The notes beneath the pieces were generated by a model, which was not told where the DNA came from, made no database searches, and saw nothing but the letters and a program-made list of their open reading frames with translations. From the NCBI GenBank assembly GCA_025809375.1, contig CP099514.1, positions 2,717,528 through 2,781,527 on the forward strand: a DNA stretch of 64,000 nt, written 5' to 3'. The position numbers and the translations under genes were made by a program. The DNA is from Bacillus zhangzhouensis (lineage in GTDB: Bacteria > Bacillota > Bacilli > Bacillales > Bacillaceae). Shown piece by piece: positions 18,629 to 32,603 of this stretch; positions within the stretch are counted from its first letter, which is position 1, and each line of letters opens with the position of its first letter.

Positions 18629-18654
18629 AGAACAGATGACTTTGCATCTGTTCT
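18629..18654. other. Intercistronic stem-loop in peptide cluster
   Basis: AGAACAGATG (18629-18638) and CATCTGTTCT (18645-18654) form a perfect 10-bp stem with a 6-nt loop. It lies between the small peptide gene and the ATPase gene. There is no T run after it on either strand, so it looks like an RNA-stability or partial-attenuation element rather than a full terminator. Confidence 0.6.
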
Positions 18655-18662
18655 CATCCCTG

Positions 18663-18932
18663 TTAGAAACCGCACTGGATTTTAACGTACATACCTAATA
18701 ATTTGAACTCTCCTAAAAATTTGGAGCCCCGTCCAAAGGTCTTGCATGCCCAAATCAATGCTCCTAGTGAAATAATGCCCAATATAACGGCAAGGACATA
18801 AATCCAAAATGCGTTTTTTTGTACATTCTTAGAAGTTAAAATTCGTTGCTTCCTTTCATCATATGCCGCCAATAGGTGAAGGACATACATATACACACCT
18901 ACTGGAAAACGAAGGCTAAAAGGATTCAGCAT
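18663..18932 (-). CDS. Small membrane peptide, candidate precursor or effector of the cluster
   Basis: This 89-residue protein starts at ATG 18932 after a strong AGGGGGTGATGAG site. It has an amphipathic N-terminal segment, a charged stretch (AAYDERKQRILTSK, about 23-36), one clear transmembrane helix (about 43-63) ending in WAC, and a Gly/Lys/aromatic tail (KTFGRGSKFLGEFK...) that ends in QCGF. I do not recognise it. As first gene before an ABC exporter and an M50-like protease, it could be a bacteriocin or signal precursor. It could equally be a small transporter subunit. A candidate promoter (TTATGC-17-TATCAT) precedes it. Confidence 0.72.
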   Translation of the reverse strand: MLNPFSLRFPVGVYMYVLHLLAAYDERKQRILTSKNVQKNAFWIYVLAVILGIISLGALIWACKTFGRGSKFLGEFKLLGMYVKIQCGF

Positions 18933-19131
18933 CTCATCACCCCCTAATATATGTAAAATGATACCACTCCCTTACAGAAAGCATAAGTTTATTTCCGATC
19001 ATATTTTTAGTCGATTTTTCATGATTTAGTGCTTATAAATAGAGGGGTTTTGACTTCTTCTCTACCTGAAGGAGGATTTTTTACAGAAATAGGATAAGTC
19101 AAATGAATTAGCCATCTGATGTCGCTCAACG

Positions 19132-19178
19132 CAAAAAAACGCTGCGTCCCGCTCTCATGAAAGAGTGGAACGCAGCGC
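19132..19178 (-). terminator. Terminator of the glycolytic operon after eno
   Basis: A long GC-rich stem on the minus strand (GCTGCGTTCCACTCTTTCAT paired with its near-complement) is followed by TTTTTTTGCG just beyond the eno stop codon. Confidence 0.9.
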
Positions 19179-19188
19179 ATAGCTGACA

Positions 19189-22831
<3,643 letters not shown>

Positions 22832-24016
22832 TTATTTATCGTTTAATGCAGTAACACCAGGAAGTTCTTTGCCTTCCATAAATTCAAGTGAAGCTCCGCC
22901 GCCTGTAGAAATATGGCTCATCTGATCGGCAAGACCAAATTTCTCAACTGCTGCTGCTGAATCTCCACCGCCAATGACAGAATATGTATCTTTTGCTTCT
23001 GCCAGTGCTTCTGCGATTGCTTTTGTACCTTTAGCGAATGCATCGATTTCAAATACACCCATCGGTCCGTTCCAGACCACAAGCTTGCTGTTTTTAATAA
23101 CGTCAGCATACTTTTCTCTTGTCTCTGTTCCAATATCAAGTGCTTCTAGATCACTTGGAATTTCAGAGATTGGCACAATGCTTGTATTCGCATCATTTGA
23201 AAAGTCGTCGGCTACCAGAACATCTGTTGGAATCAGGAAGTTCACGCCTTTTTCTTTTGCACGCTCCATAAAGGATTTCGCTAAATCTACTTTGTCTTCT
23301 TCTAATAGAGATTTCCCTACCTCATGGCCAAGTGATTTCACAAATGTGTAAGCAAGTCCGCCGCCGATGATAAGATTGTCCACTTTATCAAGAAGACTTT
23401 CAATCACACCGATTTTATCCTTTACCTTGGCGCCGCCGATAATCGCTGTAAATGGGCGATCAGGGTTTGAAATGGCTTTCCCTAGAACCTCAAGCTCTTT
23501 TTGCATGAGGAAGCCCGCAACAGCCGGAAGATATGCTGCAATACCTGCTGTCGATGCATGTGCACGGTGTGCAGCACCGAACGCATCATTGACATACACA
23601 TCGGCTAAATCAGCAAATGCTTTTGATAATTCAGGATCGTTCTTTTCTTCACCAGGATAGAAACGGACGTTTTCAAGCACTAGCACGTCTCCTTCTTTTA
23701 AATCAGAGATTTGCTTTTTCACTTTATCGCCATAAGCTTCATCCGCTTTTTTCACTTCTTGTCCAAGAAGCTCTTGCAGACGTTTCGCCACAGGTGTTAG
23801 ACGCAGTTCTTCAGTAACTTGACCCTTCGGACGACCCAAATGACTAGCTAGCAGTACCTTTGCGCCTTGTCCTGTTAAATACTCAATTGTTGGTAATGCT
23901 GCGCGGATACGAGTATCATCCGTCACGTCTCCGTCCTTCATTGGTACGTTAAAATCTACGCGGCAGAACACAACTTTGCCTTTTACGTCAATGTCTTTTA
24001 CTGATTTCTTATTCAT
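22832..24016 (-). CDS. pgk: Phosphoglycerate kinase
   Basis: This 394-residue two-domain kinase makes ATP from 1,3-bisphosphoglycerate. It carries the N-terminal [12 protein letters not shown] signature, substrate-binding ASHLGRPKG, and the C-terminal nucleotide-binding [11 protein letters not shown] 24016 ([14 protein letters not shown]) matches B. subtilis. AAAGGAGG lies about 14 nt upstream, so spacing is long, and an upstream extension of 14 residues is possible but unlikely. It follows gapA after a terminator that separates the abundant gapA message. Confidence 0.98.
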   Translation of the reverse strand: MNKKSVKDIDVKGKVVFCRVDFNVPMKDGDVTDDTRIRAALPTIEYLTGQGAKVLLASHLGRPKGQVTEELRLTPVAKRLQELLGQEVKKADEAYGDKVKKQISDLKEGDVLVLENVRFYPGEEKNDPELSKAFADLADVYVNDAFGAAHRAHASTAGIAAYLPAVAGFLMQKELEVLGKAISNPDRPFTAIIGGAKVKDKIGVIESLLDKVDNLIIGGGLAYTFVKSLGHEVGKSLLEEDKVDLAKSFMERAKEKGVNFLIPTDVLVADDFSNDANTSIVPISEIPSDLEALDIGTETREKYADVIKNSKLVVWNGPMGVFEIDAFAKGTKAIAEALAEAKDTYSVIGGGDSAAAVEKFGLADQMSHISTGGGASLEFMEGKELPGVTALNDK

Positions 24017-24137
24017 GCTCGTCAGGAGATCCTCCTTTATTCTGGTTTCCTTACGCATTGGAAAAGACTCTCTTTATCCTTTTCCCATTTTGCCCTCATC
24101 AAAACGAGAAATCGTGCAGAACGGATAAAAACAGAGA

Positions 24138-24168
24138 AAAAGGGAAAGGGATGCTTCCCCTTCCCTTG
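24138..24168 (-). terminator. Terminator between gapA and pgk
   Basis: On the minus strand AAGGGAAGGGG and CCCTTTCCCTT pair around AAGCAT, followed by TTTTTCT. In B. subtilis a terminator here lets short gapA transcripts accumulate over the full operon. Confidence 0.75.
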
Positions 24169-24229
24169 TCCGTCTTCATTATATCGTGTCTCTAGGAAAG
24201 AACCAAGCGAGTTCCTTCAATGTGAGAAA

Positions 24230-25252
<1,023 letters not shown>

Positions 25253-25269
25253 TTATAGGTCACAATGTT

Positions 25270-26307
25270 TTATATTGAGGGATCAATTGACTCCCTTAAT
25301 AACTCTTTTGCGGCTCCTTCATCTGTGACAAGAACCGTTCGGCGTGGTTTTTTGAAATAAGCTTCAATAGCCCCCGCCTTTGATGATCCACCTGCAACAG
25401 CAATAATGTGTGGAATGTTTTCTAGATCATCTAGCTGCATGCCGACGGAGTGCACTTTGTGTACGACCTCACCATCACGATTAAAGTAATAGCCAAAGGC
25501 CTCTGTTACTGCGTCATGCTCATCAATCTTTTTTAAATCTTCAGCTGGTGTATTTCGCCTCATCGCCATTGTTTTTGCTTCACCAATTCCATGAATGAGC
25601 ATCGTGGACGATTTAATCGTTTGAAGCACTTCTTTGACTGACGGCTCTTCGATAATGGAAGAGTAAGCACCTTCTGACAGCTGCCCTGGAACAAACAGCA
25701 GTTTGTAAGTACCGGAAGCTTTTTCAGCCATGTGGGCACAAATGGTGTTTGCCTGATTTTTTACATTCTCGCCAAGACCGCCTCTTGCAGGGACAAACAT
25801 TGTATTGCGGTTTTTGGCATCAGGGGTCATCATTTCGGCAACGGCTTCCATCGTCGTTCCGCCAGTGACGGCGACGATATTATTTCCAGTAAACCTTTTT
25901 TTCATACATTGGACAGCAGCTCTTCCCATTTCTTGCTTTACCCACGGGGATTCGTCACTGTCACCAGAAACGATGATGACTTCTTCCAGGCCTAACTTTC
26001 TCTTTAATGTATTTTCCAAAAAGGTTAAACCTAAAACGTCCTTCATCATTCCTTCAAGCATTTCAAGCAAAGCGTGACCCTCACTCGTCAGCATCATGCC
26101 GCTCGTTTTGACATCCAGCAGATTTTGTTCTTTTAAAAACTGAACTTCAGTACGTAAGATGCGCTCACTGAGACCAAGACTCGTTGCAAGACTTCTGCGG
26201 CCAATTGGTTCAGCTAATCTGATGTACTGCAAAATGTCGTAGCGTTTTTGCATAACGATCAGAAGATCTGGCAATAATTTTTTTTGAGCTTCCAATAAAC
26301 GATTCAT
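25270..26307 (-). CDS. cggR: Central glycolytic genes regulator CggR
   Basis: This 345-residue SorC-family repressor has an N-terminal winged helix (IGRRSLATSLGLSERILRTE) and a sugar-phosphate-binding domain with VTGGTTMEAVAEMM and VPARGGLGE. It represses its own operon, and fructose-1,6-bisphosphate relieves this. Its operator with two repeats lies directly upstream. The C-terminus is slightly longer than the ~340 residues of B. subtilis. The ribosome site is weak, in keeping with low expression relative to gapA. Confidence 0.97.
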   Translation of the reverse strand: MNRLLEAQKKLLPDLLIVMQKRYDILQYIRLAEPIGRRSLATSLGLSERILRTEVQFLKEQNLLDVKTSGMMLTSEGHALLEMLEGMMKDVLGLTFLENTLKRKLGLEEVIIVSGDSDESPWVKQEMGRAAVQCMKKRFTGNNIVAVTGGTTMEAVAEMMTPDAKNRNTMFVPARGGLGENVKNQANTICAHMAEKASGTYKLLFVPGQLSEGAYSSIIEEPSVKEVLQTIKSSTMLIHGIGEAKTMAMRRNTPAEDLKKIDEHDAVTEAFGYYFNRDGEVVHKVHSVGMQLDDLENIPHIIAVAGGSSKAGAIEAYFKKPRRTVLVTDEGAAKELLRESIDPSI

Positions 26308-26332
26308 GGCTAACGACCCTTTCTTTTCACGT

Positions 26333-26370
26333 TGGACAAAAAAAGTCCCACTGTGACAAAAAATGTCCCG
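26333..26370 (-). promoter_or_regulatory. CggR operator
   Basis: The minus strand shows two direct repeats, GGGACATTTTTTGTC and GGGACTTTTTTTGTC, spaced one DNA turn apart between the promoter and the cggR start. This is the known layout of the B. subtilis CggR operator. Confidence 0.85.
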
Positions 26371-26408
26371 CCACAGCCAAAAAAAATCAATCCCTGCTTT
26401 CTTTAATT

Positions 26409-26437
26409 ATTTTAACAGGATAATCTTGCATTTTCAA
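26409..26437 (-). promoter_or_regulatory. SigA promoter of the cggR-gapA operon
   Basis: TTGAAA (26432-26437) and TAAAAT (26409-26414) on the minus strand are spaced by 17 bp, just upstream of the CggR operator. Confidence 0.8.
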
Positions 26438-26559
26438 CTCTTACAAACACATTTAGACAAAAAATAGACACAATTCCGCCGATAGTCTGCTTGTCATCAA
26501 GGTTCTTGCAATGATATTTCTTTTCAAAATATTTCTTTTATATAGAATGAATACACGAT

Positions 26560-26597
26560 TGAAAATGTGCATGCTGGTGATATCAACATGCACATTT
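26560..26597 (-). terminator. Terminator downstream of rocE
   Basis: ATGTGCATG (26565-26573) and CATGCACAT (26587-26595) form a stem followed on the minus strand by TTTC. It lies shortly after the rocE stop codon. Confidence 0.65.
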
Positions 26598-26609
26598 TTC
26601 AGGACCAGC

Positions 26610-28019
26610 TTATGTTTTTGTGATGGTTCCTAACTGTTTTGCCTCTGCCTTCGGTTTGATTTTGAGATAATAAATGATGTAGCAGGCGGCCATGAACGGG
26701 ATTCCGCAATAAAGGCCGATCCGCTGATCCTCGATAAAAAATAAGCTGATGAGGACGATGCCAAATGCGATAAAGCCTGCTAATGGGACAAATGGAAAGA
26801 GCGGTGTTCGGAAGACGAGATCCTTTACATCTCCGCCCGCCTTTATAAATTGTTTTCTAAAGAAATACTGGGATAAACAAATGGACATCCACACCACAAC
26901 AAGGACCATACCAGAAATAGAAATGAGCCACACATACACCGTTTTTGGTGCCACAACACTTGTCAGCAGGGATAGTGCAGATACACCCATTGTCACCAAT
27001 AGTGCATTGATCGGAATTTTACGCTTGGACAGTTTTTTCGTAAAGTCAGGTCCTTTCCCGTCTTTCGAAAGCGCCCAGAGCATACGTGATGATGCATATA
27101 ATCCAGAGTTTGCTACAGATAAGACGGCTGTGATGATAATAAAATTCATCATATCTGCGGCATATGGTATGCCGACCTTGTCCAAAACGACGACAAACGG
27201 GCTGTCAACGGTGCCTGCTGTCTGCCACGGAAGAAGTGCAGCCAGAACCGCGATGGATAAAACGAAAAAGACCATCGTTCTCCAAATAATATTCCGTATA
27301 GATCGCGGCAATGTTTTTTCAGGGCTTTCACTCTCTCCTGCTGCAATTCCTACAAGTTCTGTTCCTTGAAAAGAGAAATTGACCGTGACCATGGTTAATA
27401 AAATAGCAAATACGCCATTAGGAAATAGTCCGCCATGATCCGTCAAATGACGAAATAGAGGGGCTGGTTCTCCATCTTTCAAATGAACTATTCCGAAAAT
27501 TGCGCCAATTCCAATGATAATAAATAATAGGATGGCAGCGACCTTAATGGCTGAAAACCAAAACTCGGTTTCAGCGAAGCTGCGAGCTGAGATGGCATTC
27601 ACGGCAAATAAAATCACGCTAAATGCAAGACACCACAGCCAAACAGGGATATCTGGAAACCACCTTTGGAGCAAAATGCCTGCTGACGTAAACTCCAGTC
27701 CAATTGTACATGCCCAGCTGAACCAATAAAGCCAGCCGATCATAAAGCCTGTGGACGGGCCTATATATTTGGTTGCATACTCCTGAAAGGAACCCGCTGT
27801 CGGCATCGCCACTGCTAATTCTCCAAGACAGAGCATCACCAAATACATTAACAATCCGCCAATGATAAAGGATAGAATGGCTCCCCCCGGTCCAGCCTGA
27901 TGGATAATGCGTCCTGATCCAAGGAAAAGACCAGTACCAATGACGCCGCCTAAGGCAATCATAAAGAGATGCCTGCTTTTCATGGAACGTTCTAGTTCAT
28001 TATGCTGTTCTTGCTTCAA
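26610..28019 (-). CDS. rocE: Amino-acid permease, RocE/RocC type (arginine/ornithine uptake)
   Basis: This 469-residue amino-acid permease of the APC superfamily has about 12 helices. The N-terminal SRHLFMIALGGVIGTGLFLG signature is close to that of RocE and RocC. Charged loop elements such as GESESPEKTLPRSI are conserved. It sits downstream of rocD and probably shares its transcript, although a stem (28088-28117) lies in the 103-bp gap. The roc context favours arginine or ornithine as substrate. The start appears to be TTG at 28019. No arginase gene (rocF) follows, unlike B. subtilis rocDEF. Confidence 0.85.
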   Translation of the reverse strand: MKQEQHNELERSMKSRHLFMIALGGVIGTGLFLGSGRIIHQAGPGGAILSFIIGGLLMYLVMLCLGELAVAMPTAGSFQEYATKYIGPSTGFMIGWLYWFSWACTIGLEFTSAGILLQRWFPDIPVWLWCLAFSVILFAVNAISARSFAETEFWFSAIKVAAILLFIIIGIGAIFGIVHLKDGEPAPLFRHLTDHGGLFPNGVFAILLTMVTVNFSFQGTELVGIAAGESESPEKTLPRSIRNIIWRTMVFFVLSIAVLAALLPWQTAGTVDSPFVVVLDKVGIPYAADMMNFIIITAVLSVANSGLYASSRMLWALSKDGKGPDFTKKLSKRKIPINALLVTMGVSALSLLTSVVAPKTVYVWLISISGMVLVVVWMSICLSQYFFRKQFIKAGGDVKDLVFRTPLFPFVPLAGFIAFGIVLISLFFIEDQRIGLYCGIPFMAACYIIYYLKIKPKAEAKQLGTITKT

Positions 28020-28122
28020 TTCCGCTTCCCCACTTTCACTCTTCTATTCATCATCCTTTGACAAAATTCGCTGTTCGTTGAAAGAGAAAGGGAGAAAGTG
28101 AAGGCTTCTCTCCCTTTGACAT

Positions 28123-29316
28123 TTATGCTTGAAATAATGCTTCAATATGACCAATCGCCCAGTCTACATCTTCTTTAGATATCGTGAGAGGCGGTGCAAA
28201 GCGGATGACGGTCTCATGGGTTTCCTTACATAACAGTCCTGTTTGTTTCAGCTTCTCACAATAAGGTCTCGCTGCCTCTGTCAGCTCCATGCCTATAAAT
28301 AATCCGCGACCGCGCACTTCCTTGATAACAGGACTTTGAATGCGCGTGAGTTTGTCTTTTAAGTATTCGCCAAGCTCCATAGAACGTGCTGCAAGGTTTT
28401 CGTCGATTAGAACATCCAGTGCAGCCAGTGAGACCGCACACGCAAGAGGATTTCCGCCGAAGGTAGATCCGTGAGATCCAGGGTTAAACACACCTAATAT
28501 ATCACGGTCTGCTACCACACACGAGATGGGGAATACACCGCCGCCTAAAGCTTTCCCAAGAATCAGCATATCGGGCTCAATATCTTCCCAGTCACATGCA
28601 AACATCTTGCCTGTTCGCGCTAATCCGACCTGTATTTCATCTGCAATGAACAGCACATGTTCTTTTTCACAAAGCGCCTTCGCTTCCTTCAAGAAGCCTT
28701 CTGGCGGCATGACAATTCCCGCTTCTCCTTGAATAGGCTCGATTAGAAAAGCCGCTGTTTGTGGTGTGATGGCTTCTCGTAACGCTTCAATATCTCCGTA
28801 AGGAATCAGTTTGATGCCTGGAAGCATTGGACCGAAACCTCTTTGATATTCTGCTTCAGAAGAAAGAGAAACAGCCGTCATCGTTCTGCCATGGAAGTTT
28901 CCGACGCACGCAATGATTTCTGCACGATTGTCTTCGATTCCCTTGACGTCATAGCCCCAGCGTCTTGCTGCTTTTACAGCTGTTTCTACAGCCTCAGCTC
29001 CAGTATTCATCGGGAGTGCCATCTCTTTATTCGTCAGTTGACAAATTTTTTCATACCAAGGACCGAGCTGATCATTGTGAAAAGCTCTTGAGGTCAGAGT
29101 CACACGGTCTGCCTGTTTTTTGAGTGCCTCTATAATGCGGGGATGGCGATGGCCTTGGTTCACTGCGGAATATGCACTCAGCATATCCATATATCGATTG
29201 CCTTCAGGGTCTGTCACCCAAACTCCTTCAGCCTCTGAAATCACAATTGGCAGCGGATGATAGTTTGCCGCACCGTATTGTTCGGTTTGTTGAATCAATT
29301 CATTTGTCTGTGTCAT
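28123..29316 (-). CDS. rocD: Ornithine aminotransferase
   Basis: This 397-residue class III aminotransferase depends on PLP and converts ornithine plus 2-oxoglutarate to glutamate-5-semialdehyde. The PLP lysine lies in [11 protein letters not shown], with the preceding [14 protein letters not shown] motif and [14 protein letters not shown]. The length fits RocD (about 400 residues). AGGAGGAATAG precedes the ATG. Upstream is a textbook SigL (-24/-12) promoter with a RocR-type site, so expression should be induced by arginine or ornithine through RocR. Confidence 0.95.
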   Translation of the reverse strand: MTQTNELIQQTEQYGAANYHPLPIVISEAEGVWVTDPEGNRYMDMLSAYSAVNQGHRHPRIIEALKKQADRVTLTSRAFHNDQLGPWYEKICQLTNKEMALPMNTGAEAVETAVKAARRWGYDVKGIEDNRAEIIACVGNFHGRTMTAVSLSSEAEYQRGFGPMLPGIKLIPYGDIEALREAITPQTAAFLIEPIQGEAGIVMPPEGFLKEAKALCEKEHVLFIADEIQVGLARTGKMFACDWEDIEPDMLILGKALGGGVFPISCVVADRDILGVFNPGSHGSTFGGNPLACAVSLAALDVLIDENLAARSMELGEYLKDKLTRIQSPVIKEVRGRGLFIGMELTEAARPYCEKLKQTGLLCKETHETVIRFAPPLTISKEDVDWAIGHIEALFQA

Positions 29317-29380
29317 CGTCTATTCCTCCTTTTTAAGCTCGCCTCTTTTAAATAAGGTTCATCTTCTTCACACATATGAT

Positions 29381-29398
29381 ATGCAAGGATCGTGCCAA
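29381..29398 (-). promoter_or_regulatory. Sigma-54 (SigL) -24/-12 promoter of rocD-rocE
   Basis: On the minus strand TTGGCACGATCCTTGCAT carries TGGCAC (-24) and TTGCAT (-12) with the obligatory 5-bp gap. It lies about 65 bp before the rocD start. Confidence 0.93.
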
Positions 29399-29437
29399 CT
29401 TTCTGCCCGTATCATGGCAAGGATTGAACAGGTTCTT

Positions 29438-29458
29438 TATGCAAAATATCTTTGCATA
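29438..29458. promoter_or_regulatory. Probable RocR binding site (UAS)
   Basis: TATGCAAA (29438-29445) and TTTGCATA (29451-29458) form a perfect inverted repeat with a 5-bp centre. It lies about 65 bp upstream of the -12 element and 70 bp upstream of the rocR start codon. It is a good enhancer position for the sigma-54 activator and for rocR autoregulation. The RocR assignment is inferred from context. Confidence 0.72.
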
Positions 29459-29527
29459 TGCCAAATTTTTAAGAGACAACCGCAAAATTTTTCATGTAAA
29501 ATAGAGGTAACGTCTGGAGGTGGCGCA

Positions 29528-30967
29528 ATGAAAGAAGATTCGTATACTGCAAAGCTGGAAAATGAGATTGATCTGTATAAACAAATGCTTGATTTAATAG
29601 ATGTCGGGGTTCATGCAATTGACGAGAATGGCAATACTGTTGTTTATAATAAAAAAATGATGGAGATTGAGTCTTTGAAACGCTCTGATGTTCTCCATAA
29701 AAATGTATTAGACCTCTTCGTCTTCCAAGACGAAATGCACAGTACGCTTGTCCAAGCGCTGCGTACTGGGAAACAAACCGTTCATGCAAAGCAGACATAT
29801 TATAATCACAACGGAAAAGAAATCACAACGATTAATCATACATACCCGCTCGTTCGAGACGGCCTCATCCAAGGAGCGGTTGAAATTTCGAATGATGTGA
29901 CCAAGCTGGAACGGCTGATTCACCACAATAGGAAGAAAAAAGGAAGCACGCGCTTTACCTTTGATTCCATTATTGGACAGAGCCCTGCGTTTTTAGAAGT
30001 GATTGAGCATGCAAAACGAGCGACACGCACCTCTTCCTACGTGCTTATCGTTGGAGAAACAGGAACAGGAAAAGAACTATTTGCTCAAAGTATTCACAAC
30101 GGCAGCAGCCGGTCAGCTGGACCATTTATTACCCAGAATTGCGCGGCACTACCTGATAATCTCATTGAAAGTCTGCTCTTTGGTACCCAAAAAGGGGCTT
30201 TTACAGGCGCAACTGATCAGCCTGGTTTATTTGAACAGGCGCAGGGAGGTACACTGCTGCTTGATGAGATCAACTCATTAAATCCTGGTCTTCAAGCAAA
30301 ACTGCTGCGCGTATTACAAGAGAAACGTGTGAGAAGGTTAGGCAGCACAAAAGAAATTGCAGTTGATGTAAGAGTCATTGCCAATATGAATGAGGACCCT
30401 GTAGATGCAATCGCAGGCGGACGCATGCGCAAGGATTTATTTTATCGGCTGGGTATTGTCACCTTATTTATTCCGCCGCTTTCTGAACGAAAAGAAGACA
30501 TTCCTACGTTTGTCAGTCATTTTATTCAAAAATATAATGAGCTGTTTCAAATGAAGGTGAAGGCGGCTGACGAAGAGGTACTAGCCCTTTTTCAAGCGTA
30601 TGATTGGCCGGGTAATGTACGAGAACTGGAGCATGTGATTGAAGCGGGGATGAATATGATGATGGATGAGGATTACTTAAGCATGCATCATCTTCCATAT
30701 CATGTTAGATTTAAGCACGGGGAAGGTCGTCCTGCAGCGCAATTACAGACGAATCCGTTGCAGCATACCGCAGCAGCTGACAGGTTTATCTATACAATCC
30801 CAGAACATACGACTGATTTTCAAACCCAAATGGAACGATTTGAAAAACAATACATTGTCCATTACTTAGAAAAAATGGACGATAATATTTCACAGACTGC
30901 AAAGATATTGGGCATGAGCAGGCAAAGTCTGCAATATCGCATGAAAAAACTGCATATTTCTCGTTAA
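29528..30967 (+). CDS. rocR: Sigma-54-dependent activator RocR
   Basis: This 479-residue NtrC/NifA-type activator has an N-terminal PAS-like sensor (about 15-120), an AAA+ domain with Walker A GETGTGKE and the sigma-54-contact loop GAFTGA, and a C-terminal Fis-type HTH (ISQTAKILGMSRQSLQYRMK). The ATG at 29528 follows TCTGGAGG, which removes 49 implausible upstream residues. In B. subtilis RocR activates the roc operons with ornithine or citrulline as signal. It is divergent from rocD, and its partner sigma factor gene sigL lies 270 bp downstream. Confidence 0.95.
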   Translation: MKEDSYTAKLENEIDLYKQMLDLIDVGVHAIDENGNTVVYNKKMMEIESLKRSDVLHKNVLDLFVFQDEMHSTLVQALRTGKQTVHAKQTYYNHNGKEITTINHTYPLVRDGLIQGAVEISNDVTKLERLIHHNRKKKGSTRFTFDSIIGQSPAFLEVIEHAKRATRTSSYVLIVGETGTGKELFAQSIHNGSSRSAGPFITQNCAALPDNLIESLLFGTQKGAFTGATDQPGLFEQAQGGTLLLDEINSLNPGLQAKLLRVLQEKRVRRLGSTKEIAVDVRVIANMNEDPVDAIAGGRMRKDLFYRLGIVTLFIPPLSERKEDIPTFVSHFIQKYNELFQMKVKAADEEVLALFQAYDWPGNVRELEHVIEAGMNMMMDEDYLSMHHLPYHVRFKHGEGRPAAQLQTNPLQHTAAADRFIYTIPEHTTDFQTQMERFEKQYIVHYLEKMDDNISQTAKILGMSRQSLQYRMKKLHISR

Positions 30968-31192
30968 TCATAGAGCTGTGACCTCATTCGGCACAGCTTA
31001 CTGTGGTTCTGACTGTCCTGCCAAGCTTTCTAAAAAGCGCTTGAACCGAATCTAATTTTCCCCCGAAGAAACTCACCTGTACGAATGAATTTAATTAATG
31101 CATCCGCAATTTTTTGTTTAACTTTCAATAAAATTTCCGATCAAACGCCTCCCCTCTTTCATTTTCAAGAAATCATCGGGCTGCCTTACTTT

Positions 31193-31236
31193 CAAAAAAA
31201 GAAGCACGTGCCATGTTCTGGCAAATACTTCTTTTT
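31193..31236. terminator. Bidirectional terminator between rocR and sigL
   Basis: AAAAAGAAG (31196-31204) pairs with CTTCTTTTT (31228-31236), with an inner GCC/GGC pairing. T runs occur on both strands. The right arm touches the sigL stop codon. Confidence 0.7.
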
Positions 31237-32533
31237 AATCGTAGCGCTTCCGCAGCGTAGAGGACGGAAGATTCATTTGTTCGCGATATTTTGCAATGGT
31301 TCTGCGCGACGCGCGGATGCCAAAGGTTTGCTGAAGCAGCGTCATGATTTGCTGATCTGAATAAGGCTTTTTCTTATTTTCCGTTTGAATGAGCTCTGCA
31401 ATGTGCGTTTTGACTGTGTAGCTGGATGCCTCTTCTAGCGAATGCCCTTCTAATTTTGCTTGGAAAAATTGTTTCATTTCCATGAGACCATACGGGGTTT
31501 GCACCATTTTCCCTTTTACAGTCCGGCTGACTGTTGATTCATGCACTTGCAGTATCCCTGCGATTTGCTTCATCGTAAGCGGTTTCATTTTGTGTTTCCC
31601 TGTAAGGAAAAAATCGGTCTGATGTGAGATAATCTCACGAACGACATGAGTCATCGTTTGCTTTCTCTGCTTCAGCGCTTGGACAAGCCAATTGTACTGC
31701 TGCTCTTTTTCCTTTAAATACGTGTATGCTTCATGCTGCTTTTGGTCTTGAATGATGGCGAAGTAGCCTTCATTCATTTCAACGTCTGGAAAAGCGCGCT
31801 GATTCAGTTCAAATGTGATGTGATCCTGCACCACAGATATCGTCACATCAGGCTCTATGTACACATGCTCTTCAGCATATGAGAAATGAAGGCCTGGTCT
31901 TGGTTCAAGTTGAGAAACTACATCTTGTACCGCTTGAAGTGTTTTCATTGAAACACCTGTTTTCGCCGCAATTTCCTTCCAAGCCTTTCTGGCAAAAAGA
32001 AAGAAATACTCTTCGATGATCAACTCGGCTTCATACCAGCGCTCCTTTTTTCTTCTCAGCTGAAGGAGGATGCACTCCTGCAATGATCTTGCGCCAATAC
32101 CGGCAGGCTCTAGCGATTGCAGCTGATGAAGGACGGCTTCTATTTCTTCAGCTGACACCTCTAAGACAGCTGCCATTACATCAATCGGTTCATTTAGATA
32201 GCCATTGGAATCAATAGACTCAATCATAAAGTGAAAGATTCTTTGGTTCTTTTTACTTAAATTCAAATCAATCGCCTGTTTCTTTAAATACATTTGCAGG
32301 CTTTCTTTTTGCTGCGTTCGATACGGCTCTATCATTCGATCTTGTGATTGTTTATGATAAACTGGTTGGTAGCTGTCCGTGTCTTTCCGCTCAATTAGAG
32401 GGTTCTCAAGCGCTAACTGGTCAAGATACTCATCGAGCTCTGCGCAATTCAGCTGCAGCAACGTAATGGCCTGCCTCAGTTCTTGTGTGAGCACCTGCTT
32501 TAATACCTGTTCTTGTTGCAGTTTAAGGCTCAT
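31235..32533 (-). CDS. sigL: RNA polymerase sigma-54 factor SigL
   Basis: This 432-residue sigma-54 (RpoN family) directs polymerase to -24/-12 promoters. It has the Gln/Leu-rich N-terminal activator-response region (ELRQAITLLQLN), a core-binding domain with LEPAGIGARSLQECILLQL, an HTH around VHESTVSRTVKGK, and the RpoN box ASRRTIAKYR near the C-terminus. B. subtilis SigL is 436 residues. In this window its likely target is the rocD promoter, and the activator RocR is encoded next door. Confidence 0.96.
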   Translation of the reverse strand: MSLKLQQEQVLKQVLTQELRQAITLLQLNCAELDEYLDQLALENPLIERKDTDSYQPVYHKQSQDRMIEPYRTQQKESLQMYLKKQAIDLNLSKKNQRIFHFMIESIDSNGYLNEPIDVMAAVLEVSAEEIEAVLHQLQSLEPAGIGARSLQECILLQLRRKKERWYEAELIIEEYFFLFARKAWKEIAAKTGVSMKTLQAVQDVVSQLEPRPGLHFSYAEEHVYIEPDVTISVVQDHITFELNQRAFPDVEMNEGYFAIIQDQKQHEAYTYLKEKEQQYNWLVQALKQRKQTMTHVVREIISHQTDFFLTGKHKMKPLTMKQIAGILQVHESTVSRTVKGKMVQTPYGLMEMKQFFQAKLEGHSLEEASSYTVKTHIAELIQTENKKKPYSDQQIMTLLQQTFGIRASRRTIAKYREQMNLPSSTLRKRYD

Positions 32534-32603
32534 TGTCTCCCCTCCCTCTCATCATTTTACATGAAGATTGACGGACCGTATATACGAAATAGGAGTGATT
32601 TCC

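Noticed and set aside
19070-19125. GAAGGAGGA ribosome-site-like sequence at about 19071 on the plus strand
   Set aside because: No open frame follows before stop codons; lies just downstream of the eno terminator on the other strand.
31030-31050. cre-like AAAGCGCTTGAAC between rocR and sigL
   Set aside because: Imperfect match, located between convergent genes where CcpA would not control either promoter.
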